This document shows, piece by piece, positions 1 to 5,343 of a stretch of DNA of 6,358 nt; within the stretch, counting starts at the first letter, position 1; each line of letters opens with the position of its first letter. The stretch is from JBQCDV01 sp051960855. GTDB taxonomy: Bacteria > Actinomycetota > Actinomycetes > JAJZTN01. Made by a program: the position numbers and the translations under genes. Below the pieces are notes generated by a model that was not told the origin of the DNA, did not search any database, and saw only the letters and a program-made list of their open reading frames with translations. The stretch covers positions 1 through 6,358 of the forward strand of contig JBQCDV010000151.1 in assembly GCA_051960855.1 (NCBI GenBank), written 5' to 3'.

Positions 1-222
1 GTGCAGTGGCAGATGATGCGCGACGCCCGCGACTCAGGCGCGGAGGTCTATGACCTGCGGGGCATCTCCGATGTCCTCGCAGAGGACGACCACCTCGTGG
101 GGCTGGTCCAGTTCAAGGTCGGCACCGGCGGCGAGGCTGTCGAGTACCTCGGCGAGTGGGACCTACCGCTCAACCGGCTGCTGTTCACCGCCTTCGACGT
201 CTATATGAAGCGGCGCGGCTGA
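1..222 (+). CDS. FemA/FemB-family peptidoglycan bridge aminoacyltransferase, C-terminal part (5' end outside window)
   Basis: Only the last 73 residues are visible; the GTG at position 1 is taken as an internal Val because FemAB proteins are several hundred residues long and this is clearly their C-terminal end. Seen: a helix beginning VQWQMMRDARDSGAEV, then the family signature YDLRGIS (residues 18-24 of the visible part) and a stretch containing GLVQFKVGTGG followed by EYLGEWDLPLN, which matches the usual end of the second GNAT-like domain. Known for the family: these cytoplasmic enzymes add Gly, L-Ala or L-Ser from aminoacyl-tRNA to the side chain of lipid II peptides, building the interpeptide bridge. 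The substrate amino acid cannot be told from this fragment. The TGA at 220-222 overlaps the ATG of the next gene (ATGA-type junction), which suggests co-translation with the racemase-like protein. The family call is strong; the precise role (FemX-like first-residue transfer or later) is open. Confidence 0.85.
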   Translation: MQWQMMRDARDSGAEVYDLRGISDVLAEDDHLVGLVQFKVGTGGEAVEYLGEWDLPLNRLLFTAFDVYMKRRG

Positions 223-1307
223 TGCCTCTGCACCTCGACGTCGACGCGGACGAGTGGCGCAAACACCTCGACGAGACAGTCGACCGCTTCCCCGGCCTGG
301 TGCCGGTCGCCAAGGGCAACGGCTACGGCTTCGGCATCGCACGGCTGGCCGAGGAGGGCGCCCGGCTGCAGCAGCACAGCCCGGCCGTCGACACCCTTGC
401 CGTCGGAGACCCCGCGGAAGTGGCTCTGGCGGCCGCCTTCCCCGGCGACGTGCTGGTCCTCGCCCCCTGGGACGGCCAGCCCGACGCCGCGAGCCGCACC
501 ACCAGCAGCGTCGTTCGGACGATCGCGAGCCTCGACGCGCTCGAGGAGCTCACCCAGGCCCGAACGCCGTCGCGCGTGGCCCTCGTCGTCGAACTGCTGA
601 CCTCGATGCACCGCTTCGGCTTGCGACCGCAGGACCTCGGCGAGCTCGCGACGGTTCTCCACCGCACGGACGGGTCCGGGGACAACGTCGACCTGCGTGG
701 CTTTGCGCTGCACCTGCCTCTGGACCGGCCATCGGGCGTCGATCCGGTCGGAGAGGTCGAGGCGTGGCTCGAGCGGCTGCGCCAGGTCGATCTGCCGGTC
801 GCACAGCTGTGGGTGAGCCATCTGCAGCCCGACGAGCTCGACCAGCTGGTGGAGCGCCATCCCGAGGTGCGGTTCCGGCCCCGAGTCGGCACCGGGCTGT
901 GGCTGGGATGCCGGGAGGCGCTCACCGTGCGCGGCGACGTGCTCGCGGTGCACCGCCTGACGAAAGGTGAGCGCTTCGGCTACCGCCAACGGGCGGCCGG
1001 CGGCGAGGGCTGGCTGGTGGTGGTGTCCGGCGGCACCGCACACGGCATCGGTCTCGAGGCACCGCGAGGGGCGCGCTCCCTCCGAGCGCGGCTCAGCGGT
1101 CTCGTGCGGAGCGCTCAGGTCGCGGCCGGCCGCTCTCGGTCGCCGTTCCGGTGGGAGGGCGCTGCCGTGGAGTTCGCCGAGCCGCCGCACATGCAAGTCA
1201 GCATGCTGTGGCTGCCGGGGGGCCAGCGACCGCCGCAACCGGGAGACTCCCTGGCCGCCGTGGTCCGACACACGACGACGCTCGTCGACGACGTCCGCTG
1301 GGTCTGA
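222..1307 (+). CDS. Alanine racemase-like PLP-dependent (fold type III) enzyme
   Basis: A 361-residue protein. ATG 222 was chosen because it overlaps the upstream TGA and leaves a short lead-in to the PLP lysine; an in-frame start at 156 would add 22 residues inside the FemAB gene with no family resemblance. Seen: AKGNGYGFG with K31 where alanine racemases carry the PLP Schiff-base lysine (usually VKANAYGHG); SMHRFGLRP (128-136), like the GMxRxGF segment; GFALHL with H164 at the PLP-stacking His position; RPRVGTGLWLG with R221 at the Arg that contacts the PLP ring nitrogen; and GERFGYRQRA with Y254 where the second catalytic Tyr is expected. Spacing of K31, R221 and Y254 is close to that of classical Alr. 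Odd: the C-terminal domain lacks the usual GYxDG and SMD motifs, having VSGGTAHGIG (268-277) and VSMLWLP instead. Inference: a racemase for a small amino acid serving cell-wall synthesis, coupled to FemAB. It may not be the housekeeping Alr, and substrate or even activity could differ. Confidence 0.82.
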   Translation: MPLHLDVDADEWRKHLDETVDRFPGLVPVAKGNGYGFGIARLAEEGARLQQHSPAVDTLAVGDPAEVALAAAFPGDVLVLAPWDGQPDAASRTTSSVVRTIASLDALEELTQARTPSRVALVVELLTSMHRFGLRPQDLGELATVLHRTDGSGDNVDLRGFALHLPLDRPSGVDPVGEVEAWLERLRQVDLPVAQLWVSHLQPDELDQLVERHPEVRFRPRVGTGLWLGCREALTVRGDVLAVHRLTKGERFGYRQRAAGGEGWLVVVSGGTAHGIGLEAPRGARSLRARLSGLVRSAQVAAGRSRSPFRWEGAAVEFAEPPHMQVSMLWLPGGQRPPQPGDSLAAVVRHTTTLVDDVRWV

Positions 1308-1321
1308 CTCGCGCGCCCAGC
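1297..1321. terminator. Possible bidirectional terminator hairpin between convergent genes
   Basis: Arms GCTGGG (1297-1302) and CCCAGC (1316-1321) are perfectly complementary around a 13-nt centre that contains the racemase stop (TGA 1305-1307); the right arm touches the TAG (1321-1323) of the convergent acetyltransferase. There are only 13 bp between the two genes, so any shared terminator must sit here. There is no T-tract on either side and the stem is short, so this is a weak prediction from position and symmetry. Confidence 0.25.
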
Positions 1322-2016
1322 TACTGCCGCGGGTCCTCTAGCCGCTGCCACACGAGCAGGTCGCCGTCATCCTCGCTCCAGTCGGTGCCGACCTGGCGGA
1401 AGCCGTTGTGCTCCAGCACCCGCTGGCTCGCGACGTTGCCGACGGCAGTGTCCGCCGTGATGATCGAGACGTCGGGTCGCCGGAGCAGCTCTCGTACGAC
1501 GGCGCCGACGGCTTCGGTGGCATAGCCCCGGCCCCAGACCTCGGGGTTCATCCCGTAGCCGATCTCCTGGAAGCCGTCGGGTGTCGGATGGCCGACCGTG
1601 CCGATCAGTCCGACGGCCATCGGCGGCCCGCCCGCTTCGAAACCATCCGCGCCGCTGCCCCCACCGCCCAGCGTGTCCCGCGGGATCACGATCCACGAGC
1701 TCGACGCCTCCGCGTCGTCGTCCGTCATCGCGGCGATGCGGTCGGGAAACATCGGCAGCGGGTCGCCAGGCCACGACAGGGGCAGCAGCAAGTCCTCGCG
1801 CTGCCAGGTCTCGTCCCGGCTGAGGCGACCCGCGGCGTCGGCTCGCGAAAGGTCGGTGGGCAGCAGCACACCGACGAGCACATGCTCGGCGGACAGGGAC
1901 TCGAGCTCCACGCGAGCGGCCATGGCGGCGCGGGTCAGCGGCAGCAGGAGCAGACGGTCGGTGACAAGAGCGACAGGAGCAGCGGGAGTGGCGGCAGGAG
2001 GCAGGTCGGCGGACAC
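1321..2016 (-). CDS. GNAT N-acetyltransferase, RimJ/RimL-like
   Basis: A 231-residue protein starting at GTG 2016, the only reasonable start: the next Met (residue 32) would cut into the first GNAT strand (LVTDRLLLLPLT, 17-28). Seen: TDRLLL opening typical of the RimJ/RimL (Acetyltransf_3) group; strand MAVGLIGTVG (133-142); GFQEIGYGMNPEVWGRGYAT (148-167), where WGRGYATEA is the acetyl-CoA pyrophosphate-binding loop and following helix; then NVASQRVLEHNGFRQVG (194-210), the standard C-terminal motif. Known for the family: transfer of an acetyl group from acetyl-CoA to an amine, often a protein N-terminus, small molecule or antibiotic; the acceptor cannot be read from sequence. Odd: a Gly-rich segment at 117-130 (GGGGSG...AGG) and a long region 40-110 before the core make it larger than minimal members. 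It starts 10 bp after the dehydrogenase stop and is probably co-transcribed with it. Confidence 0.85.
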   Translation of the reverse strand: MSADLPPAATPAAPVALVTDRLLLLPLTRAAMAARVELESLSAEHVLVGVLLPTDLSRADAAGRLSRDETWQREDLLLPLSWPGDPLPMFPDRIAAMTDDDAEASSSWIVIPRDTLGGGGSGADGFEAGGPPMAVGLIGTVGHPTPDGFQEIGYGMNPEVWGRGYATEAVGAVVRELLRRPDVSIITADTAVGNVASQRVLEHNGFRQVGTDWSEDDGDLLVWQRLEDPRQ

Positions 2017-2024
2017 CGGAGGGA

Positions 2025-2029
2025 CCCTA
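2025..2029 (-). promoter_or_regulatory. Ribosome-binding site of the GNAT gene overlapping the upstream stop codon
   Basis: On the - strand TAGGG (2029-2025) contains the TAG stop of the dehydrogenase; AGGG is 8 nt before GTG 2016. The shared bases support both the GTG start and translational re-initiation after the upstream gene. Confidence 0.5.
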
Positions 2030-5000
2030 ACGGTCCGATCGGTGGTTGCGGCCAGAGCGGTGCCGCACAGGCTTGGGTCCCGACCGGCCGACCTCGTCTC
2101 GCCACCTGTGCTCGGGCACACCGCTGCCGTCGTCACCGCGCAGTCCGGCGCGCAGCAGCTGGGCCAGGTGCACGGCACGACGACCGCCGGAGTCGCCCTG
2201 CGCGATCTGCGTCCGGCAGCTGAACCCGTCGGCCAGCACGGCGTCGTCCGGAGCAGCGGCCCGCACCGCTGGCAGGAGCACGCGCTCAGCGGAGGCCATC
2301 GACACCTCGTAGTGACCGGCCTCGAAGCCGAAGTTGCCCGCCAGCCCACAGCAGCCGGAGTCCAGCACGTCGGGCTCGACCCCTGCCTCCCGCAGCACGG
2401 CGAGCTCGTCGTCCACCCCGAGAACCGCGTGCTGGTGGCAGTGGGTCTGGATCCGGGCCGTCCGCGGGACGTGCGGCGGTCGCCAACCGGGCGTGCGCCG
2501 CAGCAGCTCGGCCAGCGTCACCGTCTGCTGCTGCAGGCGCTGGACGTCCGCGTCGCCGGGCAGCAACTCGGCTGCGTCTGACCGGAAGACCGCGGTGCAG
2601 CTGGGCTCGAGCCCGACGATGGGCGTGCCCGCCCGCAGGTGAGGTTCGAGCACACGCAGGGTGCGACGCAGGACGGCCTTGGCCACGTCCAGCTGTCCGG
2701 TCGAAATCCACGTCAGGCCGCAGCACACCGGCTGCTCCGGCACGACGACCCGGTAGCCGGCGTCCTCGAGCACCTCGACTGCGGCGACGGCGATGTCCGG
2801 GTCAAAGGCGTTGGTGAACGAGTCCGGCCACAGCAGCACCTCGCCGCGCTGGCCCCCCGGCGACCCGGCCTGCCGGCCCCGCCACCAGTCCGTGAACCGC
2901 TGCTCGGCAAAGCGCGGTGCCTCCCGCTGCTGGTCGATCCCACCGGCGCGGAGCAGCAGCCGACTGAGCACGGGGGCGTGCAGGACGGCGTTCGTCAGTC
3001 GGGGGGCGCGCCCGGCGAGCAGGGCCGCGACGGGCAGCCACCCCATCGAGTAGTGGGCGCGCGGCCGCAGCCGGTGCTTGTAGTGGTGGTACAGGAACTC
3101 CGCCTTGTAGGTCGCCATGTCGACGTTGACGGGGCAGTCGGCCTTGCAGCCCTTGCAGGCGAAACACAGGTCAAGGGCGTCCCGAACGGCGTCCGAGCGC
3201 CATCCGTCCGCGATCGCCCCGCCGCGGCGGGTGCCGTCGAGCATCTCGAAGAGCAGCCGCGCGCGGCCCCGTGTGGAGTGCTCCTCCTCCCGCGTGACCA
3301 TGTACGACGGGCACATCACCCCACCCTCGTGCCGGCGGCACTTGCCGACGCCGACGCAGCGCAGCACGGCGGTGCCGAAGTCGCCGCCGTCGTCGGGATA
3401 GGCGAAGGCGAGGCCGCGGCGCCGGTGGCCGTCGCTGTGGTCGTAGCCGGTGCCGAGCCGGAGGTAGTCGTCGAGCGGGTAGGGCGGGACCATCTTGCCC
3501 GGGTTCATCCGGTCGTCGGGGTCGAAGATCGCCGTGAACTGGCCCATCGCGCGCACCAGGTCGTCGCCGTAGAGCCGGGGCAGCAACTCGGCCCGCTGCT
3601 GGCCGTCGCCGTGCTCGCCCGAGAACGACCCTCCCAGCGCCAGCACGATCCCGGCCGCGCGTTCGAGAAAGCGGCGGTAGGCGGCGACGCCGTTCGCGGT
3701 CGTGAGGTCGAAGGGGATGCGGCCGTGGACGCACCCCTGCCCGAAGTGGCCGTAGATCGCGGCGTCCCCGTAGCCGAACTCCTCGAGCAGCTCCCGCAGC
3801 TGCCGCAGGTACGTCCCGAGCAGGTCCGGCGGGACCGCGGAGTCCTCCCACCCCGGCCAGCTCTGCGGCTCCCCCGGCGCGCGCGCCGTCGCCCCGAGTG
3901 CCGACTCCCGCACGAGCCACATCTGCTCCTGTTCGTCGCGGTCGTCCACCACGAGCACATCGGGGTCGTCGCGGGTCTTGCCGAGGTCGGCGAGCAGGGC
4001 TTCGACCCGGGCCCGAACGTCGTCCTCGTCGCTCCCGCCCAGCTGCACCATCAGGTAGGCGTTGCCCTGGGGCAGGTGCCGAAGGGCGTCGGGGTTGAGG
4101 CCCTTCTCGCGCTGGTAGCGGATCATCCGCTCGTCCATGCCCTCGACCGCGATCGGCTCGTGGGGCAGCACGGTGGGCACGAGGTCGGCGGCCGCCGCGA
4201 TGTCCTCGGCGCCGAAGAGGACGGGCAGCTGGGCTGCGACGACCGGGACGAGCCTGAGCTTGGCGCGCAGGACGGTGACGCACGCGCCCTCGGTCCCGAC
4301 GAGGGCGCGACCGACGTGGAATCCGTTCTCCGGGAGGAGGCTGTCGAGGTTGTAGCCCGAGACGCGACGCGGGATGTGCGGGAAGCGGGTGCGGATCTCC
4401 GCGAGGTGCTCGTCCCGCAGCAGTCGCAGCTGCCGGTAGATCTCGGCCGGCCGGCCGCCCTGTCGCTGGATGCGCTGGTACTCCGCGTCGTCGGTGGCTC
4501 CGACCCACATCCGAGTGCCGTCGTAGAGCAGCACCTCGAGCGCCTCGACGTTGTCGACCGTCTTGCCGGTGCGCTGCGCGGTGGACCCGCAGCTGTTGTT
4601 ACCGATCATGCCGCCGAGCGTGCAGTGGTTGTGGGTCGCCGGGCACGGTCCGAACTCCAGGCCGTGCGGTGCCAGCTGCTTGTTGAGCTCGTCCAGCACG
4701 ATGCCGGGCTCGACCACGCAGGTCCGGGCAGCGGGATCGATGTCGGTGACGGCAGTGCAGTACTTGGTCCAGTCGATGACGACAGCGGTGTTGGTGCACT
4801 GACCGGCCAGGCTGGTGCCTCCGCCGCGGGACAGCAGCGGTGCGCGATGACGGGCGCAGACCTCGACCGCGGCGACCGCTGCCTCCACCGTGCGGGGCAC
4901 GACGACCGCGATCGGCACCTGGCGGAAGTTGGAGGCGTCCGTGGAGTAGGCCGCGCGTGACCCGGCGTCGAAGCGCACTTCGCCGTCGACCGCGGTCCGG

Positions 5001-5083
5001 AGGTCACGTTCGAGCGCGGCGACATCGAGTCCGGCGGTCGTCTCCTCCGGCCGTGGTGCTGTCAGCAGCGGCGGTGGCAGCAC
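2027..5083 (-). CDS. FAD-linked oxidase/[4Fe-4S] dehydrogenase, YdiJ-like (probable D-2-hydroxy-acid dehydrogenase)
   Basis: A 1018-residue one-chain flavo-iron-sulfur dehydrogenase. Start GTG 5083 is chosen because GGGAGGAG lies 9 nt upstream; a GTG at 5119 would add 12 residues but has no Shine-Dalgarno. Domains (numbered from 5083): FAD-binding PCMH-type domain about 57-195, with SRGGGTSLAGQ (85-95) and GGMIGNNSCGS (157-167); FAD-oxidase C-terminal domain about 295-533, with GHFGQGCVH (H446, H453) and GEHGDG (E490, H491), matching the His/His/Glu metal site and active-site His of D-2-hydroxyglutarate and D-lactate dehydrogenases; Fe-S region with C576, C582, C591-Pro and a CxxCxxCxxxCP set (C640, C643, C646, C650); then a CCG-type domain with C787-C788, C829, H881-C882-H883, C911-C912 and C956. 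Known for the architecture: E. coli YdiJ oxidises D-2-hydroxyglutarate; related enzymes act on D-lactate or glycolate and pass electrons on toward quinone. All key residues are present, so it should be active. The exact substrate is inference. A basic tail of about 35 residues follows the last domain. The GNAT gene lies 10 bp downstream. Confidence 0.9.
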   Translation of the reverse strand: MLPPPLLTAPRPEETTAGLDVAALERDLRTAVDGEVRFDAGSRAAYSTDASNFRQVPIAVVVPRTVEAAVAAVEVCARHRAPLLSRGGGTSLAGQCTNTAVVIDWTKYCTAVTDIDPAARTCVVEPGIVLDELNKQLAPHGLEFGPCPATHNHCTLGGMIGNNSCGSTAQRTGKTVDNVEALEVLLYDGTRMWVGATDDAEYQRIQRQGGRPAEIYRQLRLLRDEHLAEIRTRFPHIPRRVSGYNLDSLLPENGFHVGRALVGTEGACVTVLRAKLRLVPVVAAQLPVLFGAEDIAAAADLVPTVLPHEPIAVEGMDERMIRYQREKGLNPDALRHLPQGNAYLMVQLGGSDEDDVRARVEALLADLGKTRDDPDVLVVDDRDEQEQMWLVRESALGATARAPGEPQSWPGWEDSAVPPDLLGTYLRQLRELLEEFGYGDAAIYGHFGQGCVHGRIPFDLTTANGVAAYRRFLERAAGIVLALGGSFSGEHGDGQQRAELLPRLYGDDLVRAMGQFTAIFDPDDRMNPGKMVPPYPLDDYLRLGTGYDHSDGHRRRGLAFAYPDDGGDFGTAVLRCVGVGKCRRHEGGVMCPSYMVTREEEHSTRGRARLLFEMLDGTRRGGAIADGWRSDAVRDALDLCFACKGCKADCPVNVDMATYKAEFLYHHYKHRLRPRAHYSMGWLPVAALLAGRAPRLTNAVLHAPVLSRLLLRAGGIDQQREAPRFAEQRFTDWWRGRQAGSPGGQRGEVLLWPDSFTNAFDPDIAVAAVEVLEDAGYRVVVPEQPVCCGLTWISTGQLDVAKAVLRRTLRVLEPHLRAGTPIVGLEPSCTAVFRSDAAELLPGDADVQRLQQQTVTLAELLRRTPGWRPPHVPRTARIQTHCHQHAVLGVDDELAVLREAGVEPDVLDSGCCGLAGNFGFEAGHYEVSMASAERVLLPAVRAAAPDDAVLADGFSCRTQIAQGDSGGRRAVHLAQLLRAGLRGDDGSGVPEHRWRDEVGRSGPKPVRHRSGRNHRSDR

Positions 5084-5092
5084 CTCCCGCTG

Positions 5093-5100
5093 CTCCTCCC
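5093..5100 (-). promoter_or_regulatory. Shine-Dalgarno deciding the dehydrogenase start
   Basis: GGGAGGAG on the - strand, 9 nt before GTG 5083. The alternative in-frame GTG at 5119 is preceded by GGGCACTCCGCTGAC, which has no purine-rich site. An in-frame TAG at 5141-5139 closes the frame above it, so these are the only two GTG/ATG starts available upstream of the domain. Confidence 0.6.
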
Positions 5101-5141
5101 CCGCGCGGATCGACGCCACGTCAGCGGAGTGCCCAACGTGC

Positions 5142-5150
5142 TAGATAGCA
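5142..5150 (-). promoter_or_regulatory. Possible extended -10 promoter element for the dehydrogenase/acetyltransferase unit
   Basis: TGCTATCTA on the - strand (5150-5142) resembles a TGn-extended -10 box but matches the hexamer only at TAT, and no clear -35 is seen. It sits in one of the few AT-rich patches of the window. A transcript beginning about 7 nt further on would give a leader of about 50 nt before GTG 5083. This is a suggestion only. Confidence 0.2.
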
Positions 5151-5178
5151 AACTTCTCGGCGCGCAGCAGGGCTTGCT

Positions 5179-5207
5179 CGCCGGACCCGGCGCGAGGGGC
5201 CTCTCGC
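5179..5207 (-). terminator. Two adjacent GC hairpins in the spacer, possible terminator of the mannosyltransferase
   Basis: CGCCGG (5179-5184) pairs with CCGGCG (5187-5192), and GCGAG (5192-5196) pairs with CTCGC (5203-5207). In - strand RNA these form two consecutive GC-rich stems about 125 nt after the mannosyltransferase stop. No T-run follows, so this would be a U-less terminator or simply structured RNA. The assignment rests on position and symmetry. Confidence 0.25.
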
Positions 5208-5221
5208 TGTGCCACTTCTCG

Positions 5222-5231
5222 CGCTATAGCG
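5222..5231. promoter_or_regulatory. 10-bp perfect palindrome, candidate operator
   Basis: CGCTATAGCG is a perfect 10-bp palindrome in an otherwise GC-rich spacer. It is flanked by ACTTCTCG on the left (5214-5221) and by AGAAACT on the right (5233-5239), so the outer flanks are also roughly inverted copies of each other (ACTTCT against AGTTTCT). The octamer ACTTCTCG recurs at 5152-5159, next to the possible -10 element. This looks like a regulator-binding arrangement upstream of the dehydrogenase, but no regulator gene is in the window. Confidence 0.3.
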
Positions 5232-5262
5232 GAAGAAACTGCACAGCCAGAGGTCCCGCCTG

Positions 5263-5343
5263 GCGGCTCGGCCGGCTCAGCCGGCCCAGTCGGCTCAGCC
5301 AGCCCAGCCAGTCCAGTCGGCCCAGTCGGCTCAGCCGGCCCAC
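5263..5343. repeat. 9-bp tandem repeat, nine units, overlapping the mannosyltransferase stop
   Basis: Nine contiguous 9-bp units; on the - strand the consensus is CTGRGCCGR. The unit starts on the + strand are 5263, 5272, 5281, 5290, 5299, 5308, 5317, 5326 and 5335. The unit at 5326-5334 recurs exactly at 5290-5298; the others differ at one to three bases, and the first (5263) and last (5335) are the edges. The mannosyltransferase TGA (5331-5333) lies in the 5326 unit and its last codons in the 5335 unit, so the array covers the very end of that gene and its 3' flank. GCCGG/CCGGC arms at 5271-5285 also allow a small hairpin. Confidence 0.85.

Noticed and set aside
201..1271. A 356-codon open frame on the - strand antisense to the racemase
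   Set aside because: Shadow of the + strand gene, with no family motifs and His/Arg/Gln-rich composition. It would also overlap the FemAB end.
2017..2349. N-terminal extension of the acetyltransferase frame to 2349
   Set aside because: The extra residues overlap the dehydrogenase coding end and have no GNAT resemblance; the GTG at 2016 with its AGGG site explains the start.
2639..4960. A 773-codon open frame on the + strand antisense to the dehydrogenase
   Set aside because: It is the mirror of a GC-rich gene whose wobble bases remove stops. The protein shows no domain, only Val/Gly/Ala/Arg-rich filler, while the - strand carries a full set of recognised motifs.
5120..5262. tRNA or small RNA gene in the spacer
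   Set aside because: No cloverleaf, T-loop or recognisable ncRNA core could be found; only GC hairpins and a palindrome are visible.
5263..5343. CRISPR array
   Set aside because: Units are 9 bp and contiguous with no spacers, and no cas gene is present.
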